Assembly (NCBI GenBank): GCA_025201765.1 | Contig: MU623493.1 | Coordinates: forward strand, 1 to 64,000 | DNA from: Daldinia sp. FL1419 | Taxonomy: Eukaryota; Ascomycota; Sordariomycetes; Xylariales; Hypoxylaceae | DNA: 64,000 nucleotides | Reading direction: 5' to 3' | Part shown: one piece after another, positions 33,837 to 46,102 of the stretch | How the letters are laid out: every line of letters starts with the position of its first letter | Position numbering within the stretch: position 1 is the stretch's first letter | Notes under the pieces: model-generated | Told to the model about the DNA's origin: nothing | The model's input: only the letters and a program-made list of their open reading frames with translations | Databases searched by the model: none | Program-made: the position numbers and the translations under genes

Positions 33837-36457
33837 TTATGCGCTCAATGCAAGGCAGGCATCAACTGCCAGACCAACCCTGTGAAATCTTGATGTTAGC
33901 AGGATGATTTTGGGGATCGTGTAGTGGATGAACCAACCTTCCTTCCTTCTGATAGACAACATCGCTAATGATATCTCGGTCCAAATCCGGAAACATACTA
34001 GCCAGAGTTTCGACGACGTTGTTGTGCTCTGCTCTATGTATTCTCTGAGCCTCAGCATCCTCGGCGCTGGCCTGTCGTGTCGCAGCTTCTTCGGCCGACA
34101 ACCGCTGACGCGTTTCCATCGAAGAATGCTGTCCGTCAACGCTAGGCCGAGGACTGAGTCGCGATATAGCATCGGGCTGAGGCGGACGAACAGACGAACT
34201 AGGTCCGGCACCGCTCGGGTCCTCTGAAAACATACGACCAATAGATGACAAAGGCCTTTGGATCGAACGAAGCAAGCCGGATATTGCAGGGCTGTCTTCG
34301 CCGGAATCATCTTCGTTGGATGATAAAGACCGACGTGGTGTGGCTGACCCATCCGTATCGAGCGACGGGCGCGCTGAAGAGGTGCCTGTGGGATACAGTC
34401 CAGCCTTTTCCGACTGCTGCGGCTGTGTTATAGCAGGTGGCTCCTCTGCTCTGTGTTTCTCTGCGATGGCCGAGACGGCTGCTTCTACATTCTTGTCAAA
34501 TTCCTCATCGGATATCGTTAATGAAGTACGGTCCATGCTCTCGATGAACTGTATAGCGCCCATCTAGTTTGCGAGGTAAGTATACGAAACAACTGTATAG
34601 GGATCATTTTGAGGTTTACCAAAGACGAAAGATAGTATCCGGCTTCTCCACCAAGTTTCTCCTGATTCCGGAATCGTAAGATATAATGAACATTAGAGAC
34701 TAGATGGTCGGGATTAGACCGTAAAACGACGTATATCAAAAGCGGCATGAATGAATCAGCGGATGAATCGGATTTGTTATGCTTGAGGAGTCCTAAGCAC
34801 CTATTAGTAGATATTATAACAAATTGACAAATTAATCCATACCGAATATGACTTTGCAGCAATTCAGAACGCAAATGATCTTGTCCCGAGGTGCCCTGTA
34901 GGATTTGATTTTCAAAAGTTCTAGAATTATTAGCAATGGATCATCAGTTGCATAAGGCCGTATAAGAATACCTTGCTGGGCTAGAGTGAGAAATCTCTTG
35001 CCACTTTCACTGGCGGGTGGAATATCCAGATGCTCTTCTCGGACCCAGCTATAGATATTGATCTTCTGTGCTAGGATTTCGTCCCTCTCAACGTCCTCTT
35101 GGTGTTGTCCACGTCGCCCTGGTCCCATTGGTAGATCACCTCCTCGGCGCTTCGGCTTTGCACCCGGGATAGGCTGGGGTGGAGGTATAGCGGGTGAAAA
35201 GGTTTGTGTGTAGAGTCTGTTCATGACGAGCTTTTCCATTCCTTCTCGAGCATTATCGAATTCCGCGTCTGACACCTCACTCCATACCTCGCATTGGGCC
35301 ATTTTGTTGGCTATAAACGTAAGAAAATCGCTGATAATTTTGACTTGTTCGTGAACCATCCATTGTCGTTTGGCAAACTCCGACAAGAAAGACTTAAGAT
35401 ACCTTGCGACAGGGTCGGCTTTCTTATGCTTTAGCTGTTCTAAAAATCGGTGAAAATCAAATGGTAGGGCAGGCTCTGGTTCCGGTTCCGGGGGCGGTGG
35501 CCTATGTAGGGGTGCTATAGATGAAGTCTCATCTGACGGTCCATCTTTGGGCGGAACTGGGGGACCCTGATCATCAGCTTCCTTTAGCTTATCCCTCGAC
35601 CGGGCACTTATCGGCGAAGGGTTAGAAATCCTTAAGCCTTGCACATCCTGTAGCTGCTGAGCAATACTCGGCGCAAGTGGCTCAAGGCTAGACTTCCTCG
35701 GCGGATGTTGTACCGGGGGGCTCCCTAGTAGTGGCGAGGCGATCTCGAGCCGTGGGCTCATCACCTCGTCCTCTCCTGGCCCACCACCATCTTCGGGAAA
35801 CTGTTCCATGATGCTCTGGATTTCTGAACGAGACGTCCCTTCTTGCTCATCCTCGCTTGTATACCGTCTTTCGTCATATCCGGCGTCAGATCGAGTTGGG
35901 GAAGGCTCTAGGCCGTGTCCCTTGGGTCGGTGAGAAGAGTTGGCTCTAGAGGGTGGTTGAGACCCTTCGGGGGTGGGCGGTGTCGGGTCGACATATGGGG
36001 CAGTTGTAATGGATAAGTATTGTGGCTTCTTGGGTTTGAGGGTCGCGACGGACGATTCCATAGGGTCGGCTGATGTGTCAGATGTAGATTCCTGACCAGT
36101 TTTACCCACCGATACCTCTTCAATCTTGGCATCTTCCTCGTGAGTAGCATGATCAGTTTGTGGCTTATCTGTCGGGTCTACTAAGATATCAAGGCCTTCC
36201 GATATTTCTTGGCCCCCTGAAGCTTTGGGCTCCGATATGATTTCCTTGGTCTTGCCATCTTCGGCTACGTTCGCAGCCTCGACCTGTCCTGACTCTGGTG
36301 ACTCTAGTGAAGTAGCCGCCGTGACGGTCGGTAGAGTATCTGGCGGGTTCGCGGGCTTTTGATCGCTCATGGCGGGGTCATGGTCGGATGTGATAGTAAC
36401 CTCTGGTCTGGCAAGAGGGCTTGCAGACTCCGGTATGGACTGTTCAGGAGGAGGCAT
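33837..36457 (-). CDS. VPS9: Vps9-type guanine nucleotide exchange factor (VPS9 + CUE)
   Basis: Four exons on the minus strand: 36457-34843, 34792-34620, 34563-33938, 33879-33837, giving 818 aa. The first ~320 residues are acidic, Ser/Pro-rich and presumably disordered. Next is a helical bundle beginning FDFHRFLEQLKHKKADPVAR (about 332) leading into the VPS9 domain (about 455-600). The VPS9 domain shows KINIYSWVREEHLDI, DKIICVLNCCKVIFG and ADSFMPLLIYVVLRSNP, the conserved D-x2-P-x4-Y core. A C-terminal CUE ubiquitin-binding segment (VVETLASMFPDLDRDIISDVV...) occupies about 777-818 and is completed only by splicing into the last 43-nt exon. Family role: activates Rab5/Vps21 GTPases in endosome-to-vacuole traffic. 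The longer N-terminus compared with yeast Vps9 is usual in filamentous fungi. Confidence 0.9.
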
Positions 36458-37612
36458 GCATGAAAGCTCAAGTTGTTTGAGCGATGGTTTAGGTAACGAT
36501 GCTTTTTGATTGTTAGGTGGAGATAAGAAATATTGCAGCGAGTTTATTTAGTTACGGGTATAACTGATAGGCGGTATGTACTAACTTCAGTTAATAGGCA
36601 CGAGTAAGTACGTGCTGGGGTAGCTGGGGGGGATGATAGTTTTAATGTTATCGTTATCGCTCTCCCTCGAAACGCGTGAAACCATGAATGTAATAGGTAA
36701 CTTAACCTAGAAATATGCATAAGGTTGTTCTAATTAATGCCGACCAACGCCGGGCTGCTAAATTAGAGTTGGGTACGCCACAGTTATCCGGACACTAAAT
36801 GGCGCTAATAGACGCCAGAAGCTAAGCCACTGAATCCTAATTTATGGTGTACTATGTACCTAGTTACATGATTGGCAATCGGGCAATACACCTACATAGT
36901 ACAGGGCTGCTCCCAAATTGAAGGTCAAGAATAGGACAGGAATCGGTTGGTCAAATTAGTATATGATAGATTGGTATTTATTCCATGCTATACTTAAAGC
37001 CCGCATGATAATTGTCTCAGAGGTTGGAAACTTGTCTTTTGTCTAACTAGCCTAGATTCGTTACGCTTCTAAATCAGGTCATCTTATAAGCGATATTACT
37101 CGATACCTTGGGACTATTTCCGTTCCATTACATTATGCTTATTTAAAAATGATTGCTCTGGATTCTTGCAGCCATCTTCGTAATAGCTACCTATGTAAGA
37201 GAATTATTAGTAGCACATAGTTTATCTTTGATGCCAAATCTTTAAAGTGAAGAAGCGGAGATATTGGTAAGTAAAGACTCGGCGTACGTAGTTGTGCCTT
37301 AATAAGGTTAGCTAATCGAGAGCGCTGACTGAAGTGGATACCTACCTACCTATGTATCTAGCCTGTAGGATATAAATGAGACCAAAATCCAAAACAACAG
37401 TATAGCTTCATGTCAACTCTTGTAATTACCTATAGTTATAGGCTGACAAATGAAGAATATATTCAACTGGAATAACTGATTGATTACCTCTCATGATATA
37501 TATATTATTACATTTATAAGGAGATGTCCAATATAATTCAAAGAATACAAAGATGCTAACTACTATGTAGGAAAAATCATCTGAAGGAGGTGGTATTCTT
37601 GCAACTTTCGTG
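36458..37612. other. Intergenic region upstream of the Vps9 gene
   Basis: Contains the Vps9 promoter side and about 1 kb of AT-rich DNA without recognisable coding content. Confidence 0.5.
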
Positions 37613-37621
37613 GGTAAATAA

Positions 37622-38175
37622 CAGTATCTTTAAAGGACCAGGTAAAATCTCATAAAGAGCCAACCCATCCACTTTTCCACGTGAGATGGTGGCCCGACAC
37701 ACACACACCTAATTTGTATGGGGTTTAGTCCAACCCCCAGCAAAAACAGAATATCGCCCGGTCGCGTTTTTACATACACTACAACCCAAAATACCACCTA
37801 ATAATTGAAGCTATCGTCAATACCTCAACACCAACGCTACTACCTGCACCACCACCACAATCGTACACGATACCCTCAACGCCAGTGCTTACAGCAGCAA
37901 GGCTTAATCAATTTAACCAATTAAATACGCACAATTGGAATTCGTATTACTATAATAATTGAATAAATGCATGGTTAAGAGGAGTGGCTAAGGAACTATT
38001 TGAATTTTTGTAAAATAATTGAATTTATTGATGCGACCGGGCAAAATTCTGGTTTAGTTGGAGGTTGGACTAAACCCCATACAAATTAGGTGTGTTGTGG
38101 TCGGACCACCAACTCACGTGGAAAGTGGATGGGTTGGCTCTTTATGAGATTTTACCTGGTCCTTTAAAGATACTG
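37622..38175. mobile_element. Mutator-like MITE with ~140-bp inverted terminal repeats
   Basis: Starts CAGTATCTTTAAAGGACC, and the reverse complement of the same sequence ends at 38175. The arms stay similar for about 140 bp, up to GCCCGGTCGC. The 9-bp flanks GGTAAATAA at 37613-37621 and 38176-38184 are identical, the target-duplication size typical of Mutator-like elements. Between the arms lie about 270 bp of AC-rich, non-coding DNA. The arms differ by only a few changes and are not RIP-saturated, so insertion is fairly recent. Confidence 0.85.
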
Positions 38176-38765
38176 GGTAAATAAGCACTTAAGATTGGCC
38201 TAACGTCCATTCCAGGGCATGCACGTTACAGCGTATGCACCTTGTGTACCGGGGTAGAAATATTTTGAAGGTACCCGCTCTCGTGAGACGATGACAAATG
38301 ACACCTAAGATCGACGCCAAGCCAACTGTACATAGAGGTAGCGGGAGTCATAGCCGCTAACTCGGGCTGCTCGGATTTGTCCGGCATTATGGCATTGTAA
38401 ACAGGGAAGTCACAGAATACCTAACTCACCATGTACCAAAGACATAATCTCACTAACAAATCTTACAAAATCTTGTCTCGTCGTCTTTTGGAGAAGGGAA
38501 TTTTTGGCTTTGGAAGGTATTTGAAGCCTCATTTGGGTTAAAACGCCGGTTTCTTACGGCCTTCCATTCGTTCCGATTCCTTTATACACTCGCTACACGC
38601 TCGGTTTATTTTTATTTTTTATTTTTATTAAAAAAAATATCATATCTATGGCTCGAAACATAACGTCCTTCGCCCGTCGCTGATATTGCCTCTCCGTGAG
38701 AGAATTTCTGTCGATGCTTCCGAAACGCTTTGCAATGTGTTTACATTCGTTCAAACCTGCGCATA
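38176..38765. other. Promoter region of the flippase gene
   Basis: About 590 bp between the MITE and the flippase ATG. Includes an A/T run at 38605-38640. No gene. Confidence 0.5.
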
Positions 38766-41700
38766 ATGCCTCGAACGGCCGTAGATGTAGATTTTGACGT
38801 TATAAAGAAGCAAGGCGTAGACACAATCCCGAAGGTGGCCCGGCAGACTCGGATGCGACTGGAAACATTCGGGGAAACCATACAAGACTGCGCCGCCCTA
38901 TGGTATAAGAAATATTTGCTTGAGACGATTTTACGACAGAAGCCCTTGAAACCTTCCAAAGATGGCCGACACGTCCCGTTAAGAGTCGACGAGGAACAGG
39001 TTTTGATCGACGAACGACGCGGTCAACCGTACATATCAAATGCGATTCGAACCTCGAGATATACCCTAATCGATTTCATACCGAAGCAGTTAATATTTCA
39101 GTTCACACGGCTGGCGAATTTCTATTTCCTTTGCGTTGGTATTCCCCAAGCGATCCCGGGCTTAAGTACCACAGGAAGTTACACAACAATTCTGCCTTTG
39201 CTGTTCTTTGTTCTCCTTACAATCGTTAAAGAGGGCTACGACGATTATAAGCGCCATCGATTAGATAATTTGGAGAATGCTAATTCCGCGAGGGTTTTGA
39301 GACGGAAATCTCCAGGTGTTGATGTTGTCTCGCCAACTCAAAAATGGTTGTCAGGTATATTTAAAATAAAAAAAGCAGATATCAACGATTGGGACGATGA
39401 TACCGACGGAGAGTATGGATGGAGACGAATTAAGTGGCAGGATGTCAAAGTTGGTGACGTTGTCAAATTGGTTCGCGATGAAGCTGTGCCAGCCGATTTA
39501 GTTCTTTTATACGCCACGGGAGAGAATGGACTCGCCTATATTGACACTATGGACTTGGACGGTGAGACCAATCTTAAGAGTAGGGAATCACTTCCGGATT
39601 TTGAAGATTGTCAGACTATTCCTGGTATCCGCAGCTGTCTGGCCGAGTTCGTCCTTGAAGACCCGAATCCCGACCTATACCGTTTCGATGGGCGTGTTAC
39701 AGTCCGTGGTCAAACTCTTCCTTTGACGTCGAATGAAGTCATATATCGAGGCAGTACGCTCAGAAATACTACCTGTGCCATCGGGATAGCGATTAACACC
39801 GGAGAGGAGTGTAAAATTCGTATGAATGCAAACCAACATCCTCACGCCAAAAAACCAGCACTCGAAACAATTGCTAACAAGATTGTGATTACTCTCGCGC
39901 TCTATGTTATTATTCTGACGGTTGGGTGCTCCATGGGTTACATCATCTGGCGAAGGTCTACTGAGCGAGCCTCTTGGTATGTTTCCATGGCCACGGTCGA
40001 GTTCAAGCAAATCATTATCGGCTATGCAATCATGTTCAATAACGTTATTCCCCTCGCACTCTATGTTACTCTGGAGATAACAAGGATTGGCCAGATGCTG
40101 ATGTTGAATAACGATGTGGAAATGTATGACGAGGCAACTGATACTCCGGCTCGGTGCAATACCAATACTATCTTGGAGAATCTTGGTCAGGTCAGCTACA
40201 TATTCTCTGACAAGACAGGTACGCTCACGGAAAATGTTATGAAATTTCGCAAAATGAGTATCGCAGGAACCTCGTGGTTACACGAGACGGACATTCAGAC
40301 TGGAGAAGATACAGCAGTGACGGGTCTTACCGTCGACACGGGAGTTGCAACGCCGCGCAGGTCCAGGGAGGTCGCCAGTATAATCCATGAAGATATTGAG
40401 CTCTATCCCCTATCGCCAGCAACGTCGAGTTTTACACGGTCCGAAAGGAGGTCGTCGTCGCAGTGGAGATCAAGTGCCCGCCCAGACCATATGCAGCCCG
40501 ACGTCACGACCTTGGATCTGATGGAGTATATTCGAACAAGGCCGACCTCGCATTTTGCGAGACGGGCCAAAGATTATATACTATGCATGGCTTTATGTCA
40601 TACATGTTTGCCAGAGGTCAAAGATGGGCTGGTCGATTTCCAAGCTTCGTCTCCAGACGAGTTAGCACTTGTCCGTGCTGCGCACGAACTTGGATACCTG
40701 GTCGCTCATCGGTCCTCCCAGGCTGTAACCTTACAGATTGATAACGGAGACGGCAGCCAAAGGACAGAAATTTATCAGATATTAGATGTTATTGAATTCA
40801 GTAGCAAGCGGAAACGCATGTCGATCATCGTACGGTTTCCGGACGGGAGAATTTGCCTCATTTGCAAAGGTGCCGATTCAATAATCATGCCTAGACTAAA
40901 GCTGGCCCATCTAGCGATGCAAAAGGCAACCGAAGTTCGCAAAAGTGTTGAGGTAGAGCGTGAACTACTTCGAAGGAGCGAGCAGCTCGATGTGAGAAAT
41001 AGCTTTGGGGGGCGTCCAAGTTTAACCTTACGGCGAAGTATCGCAATTAATCGAAATAGCATCACCGTTGCACAGCCTACTACACCAGTCAAAATCCCAA
41101 CGATCGTAAGGAGTAGGTCCGTCGAAGGGTCTAGAACGCGAAAATCCGAGGATAGACTTCGCCCGTCTCTAGGCATACGAACTACATCTCTCGACGTGAC
41201 TAAGACTCTATCGAGACTTAGTCCGTCAACTCCAAAGCCGCCACCGGATAAGTTTGGATTCCTCGATGATTCTGCCATATATGATGAATCAGTAGTCTTC
41301 AGTCGTTGCTTTAAACACTTGGATGACTTTGCCTCCGAGGGTCTACGTACTCTTCTGTTCACGCGGAAATTCATATCCGAAGGTGAATATGAGACGTGGA
41401 AAAAGATTTACAACGAAGCCACGACAAGTTTGGTGAATCGTCAGGAAATGATCGAGGCGGCGGGCGAGTTAATCGAGCAATCGCTCGATCTCGTAGGTGC
41501 GACAGCAATCGAGGATAAACTACAAATCGGCGTGCCGGAAACCATTGATAAGCTTCGTCGCGCCAATATCAAGATCTGGATGTTGACAGGAGACAAACGT
41601 GAAACGGCAATTAACATTGCACATTCGGCACGAATTTGTCGGCCAGGGTCCGATATATTCATCCTCGATTCTTCCAAAGGCTCACTGGAGACACAAATCA

Positions 41701-43010
41701 ACGATATAGTTGAGGATATTGCGACCGGCTGCACCCATAGCGTAGTCGTCATTGACGGTCAAACTCTAGCTGTCATTGAGCAATCGATACGACTTACGGA
41801 TCTATTCTACACTCTGATCCCATCAATCGACTCCGTCATCTGTTGTCGTGCTTCACCTGCCCAGAAATCCCTAATCGTGAAAGCCATCCGACAGCGGGTG
41901 CCAAGTGCTCTGACACTTGCTATCGGGGATGGGGCAAATGACTTGGCCATGATATCTGCCTCTCATGTCGGGGTCGGCATCTCTGGTAAAGAGGGACTGC
42001 AGGCTGCTCGTGTAGCTGATTATGCCATTGCACAATTTCGCTTTCTGCAGCGCCTCCTCCTCGTCCACGGTCGTTGGAATTACGTCCGGACGGCGAAGTT
42101 TATCCTCACAACTTTTTGGAAAGAAATGTTTTTCTACCTGCCAACAGCGATGTACCAGCGCTACAACGGATACAGTGGAACCAGTCTTTATGAAAACTGG
42201 AGCCTAACGGTATTCAACACGCTGTTTACGAGTCTATGTGTTCTATGCTTGGGCATATGGGAGCAGGATCTCAGCGCAGAGACATTGCTTGCTGTGCCTG
42301 AGCTATACGTACACGGTCAGAGGAATAAGGAATTGAACATCCCCCGGTTCGCGCGTTGGATGGCTGCCGCGGCTGCGGAAGGTGTACTAGTATGGCTTGG
42401 TGTATGGGCCGCCTATAGTGTCTACGGGCAGGCTCGCGACGACGCGCTTTTTGCTTTGGGTGATTTGGTGTTTACGATTGGAGTATTATGGATCAACTGG
42501 AAGATTTTGTGAGTCGAGCTATGCCTCCGTGTTATAGCAACCTATTAACAAGCTTATAGTATACTCGAAACGCATTATAAGTCAGCAGTCATTATGGCCG
42601 CTTTTGGCATCACTATAGCGGGATGGTGGGCGTGGCAGGCATTTCTTTCAGGCGTCTACGAAGCGCAGCCGAGTCCCTATCCGGCCAGAAACGGGTTCGT
42701 AGACACTTTTGGACAGGACCCCCTTTGGTGGCTAATATTAATTGTCATGGTGCTTGTGCTCATCTCAATGGAGCTTGTATATAAGACGGTGAAACGAAAC
42801 ATGATTATCACAGGTACGTGGCAATGGCCACCGTGGAAACAAAGGAATCCGGATGACAGCCTGGAGGAATGGGGCTTGGAGATCTGGCAAGAATTGGAAA
42901 AGGATCCGGTTATGCGCGAGCGGCTGCGGAAAGCGTGCATGGAGGAGGGTGAGGTCGAAGACGGGGAGCAGGATAGCATCGACCCGGACGACATAATTAA
43001 GGTTATATGA
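38766..43010 (+). CDS. DNF3: P4-ATPase phospholipid flippase, Dnf3-like
   Basis: Two exons, 38766-42508 and 42560-43010, 1397 aa. The first ATG in frame is at 38766; the frame is open farther upstream only without an ATG. P-type landmarks are LDGETN (about residue 265-270) in the actuator domain, the phosphorylated Asp482 in DKTGTLT, KGADS in the nucleotide domain, LTGDKRETA, and GDGANDLAMI (about 1054). The N-terminal RTSRYTLIDFIPKQLIFQFTRLANFYF is typical of aminophospholipid translocases. Long insertions in the N and P domains, and the ordering, resemble fungal Dnf3. Family role: ATP-driven transfer of phospholipids from the lumenal/outer to the cytosolic leaflet at Golgi and plasma membrane. 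The tail carries the last membrane helices and an acidic end. Distinguishing Dnf3 from Dnf1/2 is by overall likeness only. Confidence 0.88.
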
Positions 43011-43559
43011 AGGGAAATCATGTGACGGCGTTTTACGGATCTACAGATTCATACGCGCGTATATACATACCTATCTGCTAACAGCGGTTCAGAATCTTTC
43101 TTATTCGATTTTTGGGGCAGCTTAGGGGATAAATAGGAGGTAGATATACCCAGCGCGTTGTTTCCATAGATAGGTACCTTATATATACCTATATTTGCAT
43201 TTATGGATGTATATAGTTTAGTTTATACATAAAATCCAATTGAGGCCGCTTTCTCCAAGTCCCTCGCATGCGATGCGGTGTACCCAGGACGTGATTAACA
43301 TAAGAGAGGTTTTAGATAGAATCAGCCCTGCAAATGCCCGTAGCACTAAACTATCGTGAGCCTCTAATGGTCATTCATACTCATATTTCACGATATCATA
43401 CGTATAAGGAGTAGCGTAGCCGTCAGTTTCAGCAATGGACGGGACATTTCATATACTATAGTGATTCGGCAAAACCCCCAAGTTTTCCCCTTTCCTCAGC
43501 CCCAAATCGCTCTTAGCGCAAATTTCTTAACACGCCGTCCCATCTTACGTCCAGCGCAT
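43011..43559. other. Intergenic region between flippase and ABM-like gene
   Basis: Convergent gene ends. Contains TA-rich words and no ORF of interest. Confidence 0.5.
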
Positions 43560-44249
43560 CTATTTGGCCGGCTCAACGGTAGTGGTGGTTACATGCGTTA
43601 TCTCTATGCCCTTTAATCCCTCGAGGTCCCTCAGCAGGGGGATAATCTTGGGGAATTCCGGGTGATCGCGAGCTTTCATATGCGCTTCCACACTCACCCA
43701 GCCCAGAATGGAGATCAGCACGCTGCTCGGCGCGCCGTCGTGGTCGATGTCGTTCTCCACGGACCATCCGAGCGCCGTCTCGCCCGTCATGCCCTCGGCG
43801 AACTGCGCCAGTTTGTGGGCGAACTCGCGCGCGGAGGCGCTGGCGCGCTGGCGTGCGTCCTCCGGGTGGTCTGCCGGGAACCAGATGTGTATGACCTCGG
43901 CAACGGGGGTCTTGCTGTCGGGGCCGGTGTTGTTTAGCACGGTGGGGGGGTACGGCTCGAAGTTGGCGTGGTAGGGGCGCTGGGGAGGGGTGGAGACGGC
44001 GCCGACGACGCGGGCTCTAAAGGGTGGGTAGACTTCGGTTTTTTCAAAAGTCCGGTGCGCCGCGACGTCCACCCAGTCTGCGAAGAAGCGGACTTCGTTG
44101 GAGTCCTCGTGAAGTCGAGACTTGCGCACGCGCAGGCAGCCGGGCTGCTCGATGAGGGTTGCGGCGGTGGCGTCGACTACGGAGGTTGCTTCGGCAGAGG
44201 GGAGGTCCGGTTTTAGGGAGATGGAGATTAGTTCTGTGACGGGCGCCAT
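43560..44249 (-). CDS. Two-domain ABM-like (dimeric alpha-beta barrel) protein
   Basis: Single exon, 229 aa, ATG at 44249. The N-terminal half (TELISISLKPDL...ATAATLIEQPGCLRVRKSRLHEDSNEVRFFADW) has the beta-alpha-beta-beta pattern of antibiotic-biosynthesis-monooxygenase-like domains. The second half (VAEVIHIWFPAD...VLISILGWVSVEAHMKARDHPEF) repeats it, so the chain may fold as an intramolecular pair. Small fungal ABM proteins are often of unknown function, and no cofactor residues can be named. No signal peptide. On its 5' side are a (CAAAAA)n run almost touching the ATG and a long trinucleotide repeat. Oxygenase activity is not established. Confidence 0.7.
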   Translation of the reverse strand: MAPVTELISISLKPDLPSAEATSVVDATAATLIEQPGCLRVRKSRLHEDSNEVRFFADWVDVAAHRTFEKTEVYPPFRARVVGAVSTPPQRPYHANFEPYPPTVLNNTGPDSKTPVAEVIHIWFPADHPEDARQRASASAREFAHKLAQFAEGMTGETALGWSVENDIDHDGAPSSVLISILGWVSVEAHMKARDHPEFPKIIPLLRDLEGLKGIEITHVTTTTVEPAK

Positions 44250-44253
44250 GATT

Positions 44254-44283
44254 GTTTTTGTTTTTGTTTTTGTTTTTGTTTTT
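44254..44283. repeat. Five copies of GTTTTT (CAAAAA in the sense of the gene)
   Basis: Perfect hexamer array ending only 4 bp from the start codon of the ABM-like gene, so it is almost certainly in its 5' untranslated leader. Confidence 0.95.
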
Positions 44284-44333
44284 AACTTGGTTATTTATTT
44301 TATTTGGCACTTGGTTGACCTATGTGTTTGCAG

Positions 44334-44415
44334 TAGGTAGCAGCAGCAGTAGCAGCAGCAGTAGTGGTGGTAGTAGTGGTGGTGGTAGTGGTGGTAGTAG
44401 TAGTAGCAGTAGTGA
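44334..44415. repeat. Trinucleotide-like AGC/AGT/GGT repeat
   Basis: Imperfect run of AGC, AGT and GGT triplets in the promoter side of the ABM-like gene. It is open on the plus strand but not part of any recognisable gene. Confidence 0.9.
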
Positions 44416-44813
44416 ATAAACGTGCAATATGGAGGGTTCAAGTGGTGGAAAGTGAGGGGTTATATATACTGAGGTAGATAAGTAGAAACGGCCGGAGTTC
44501 CGGGGAATTCGTAGTGGCGTCGTCCTTTCTTTTTCCTGTAATAGACCAGATTGGGAATACGATTTACCTTAAATACATCATTTCGAATGGACGGGTTTAT
44601 AATTACTAATTGTTCCGCGGTTTATAATACACAACACATAAACCCTAGACTAACCGGTCCCAACAAACAACTAAGGTTAGGTTACATACATACATTAAGT
44701 ACAATTTATCAGAAATATTTACAAATGAATATTATAAGTATATGAGCCGGACAATTTCCTCCTCTCTCGGTCTCCAAGTTTCAAACCTCGGCGCCCTTTA
44801 TAACATTCCCATC
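44416..44813. other. Intergenic region
   Basis: Between the ABM-like gene promoter and the 3' end of the F-box gene. No gene seen. Confidence 0.5.
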
Positions 44814-46102
44814 TCAGAGCTCGTCTAACCAGTCTAACAAGGGGTTGAGGTAGTCAGTAGTCGACACGGGACCCGGCCCCGTCCCGTTATCCATCACCAA
44901 CGGATAAAAGTCCAGAAAGTCCTGCATGAATTCCATGTAATACATGAGAACGTACTTGAGTCGGGGTAAGACGCGGTGCTTCTCGGCGATTAGGAACCGG
45001 ACGAGTTGGTAATCCCGGGGTCGGAGCGTTAACTCCAGAGTATACCCCGGCGGTGGGTATCCGGGGAAAACAACGCCCCGTTCGTTCATGACTCTAATGG
45101 AGCGGGGCACGATGTTTTCGAGGAGTAGCATCTTTAGGTTCGGAGGAAATCTCGTCCGGATCAGCTCCGGTAACGCAGAGTCGTCCATATAGGCGCTACC
45201 CAGGAGATAAATAGGGGGGATTCGAAGGAAATGCAGATTTTTAAACTCAGTCAGGTCCATGCCCTGATCTTCGAGAGGGATTTTCCATCGCCAAGTAAAG
45301 TCCAGTATCCGCAAGCTCCCCCGGGCCGGAGTTAACAAGCCAGGATACAGCTTTTCTGAGAATGGTAATTGGGTATTATGCCCAATCAAGACATTCTGCA
45401 ATCTGGTGGTTGGGGATAAGAGTCGACCTAGTGCTTCGTGGTTATACCAGCACGATTCGACGAATAGCCCCTTTAAATCGGCATGCTGGAAGTAGTCCAC
45501 ATCCAGCTTACCGAACGCGGAGAAGTCGATATGAGAAACCCGCATGCGCTGCAGTTTTCTATGCCGAAATAATACAGCGTCGTCCTCATCTAGTTTGAAA
45601 GCTGCCCAGTTCTCTCGTTCAATCGAGAGAGTCACTGTTGTTCTTTTGTCAGTACCCCTTTCTTCACATTCGATAGCAAAACAAACTTACAGCTCTTCAA
45701 ATTGGGTTGCTCCTCGACAATCTGATTTAAAGAGCGCCTCTTCTCGTCCTCTATCCTTATAGCTTCCCCGCCGTGCTGTACAATGATGCTTTCGAGGTTC
45801 GGGAACTTGATACCCATGAGTAACCTGTAAGCGACCGGGTGAAACTCGTCGAGGACGAGGAACCGCACCGCGCCGATGATGTGAGGCCGCCTAAGTAAGA
45901 ACTCGACCAAACCACTCGTATCGTGATCTGTGCCAGTCTTGGTAAATAATCTACGATAAAGCAGCGGCTCTACAATCCCCTGAGCCCTCCGACAAGTCTG
46001 TAAGAGCGCCGCTTGATCGCGAACGCCAAGATATCGCAATATCCACCATTGGATCTCCAGGGGGAGACCCAGGAAATAAGCGTGACCGCGCGTAGACGGC
46101 AT
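44814..46102 (-). CDS. F-box-like protein with leucine-rich body
   Basis: Two exons on the minus strand, 46102-45691 and 45634-44814, 410 aa; the joint restores NLKSLTLSIERENW. The F-box-like N-terminus is FLGLPLEIQWWILRYLGVRDQAALLQTCRR (about residues 10-40). Beyond it are irregular leucine-rich segments (LRILDFTWRW..., LHFLRIPPIYLL, LKMLLLENIVP). F-box proteins recruit substrates to the SCF ubiquitin ligase. No substrate domain is identifiable. The protein differs from the first F-box protein in this window beyond the N-terminal motif. Confidence 0.78.

Noticed and set aside
40775..41374. 199-aa minus-strand ORF
   Set aside because: Antisense within the flippase gene, which is intact on the other strand.
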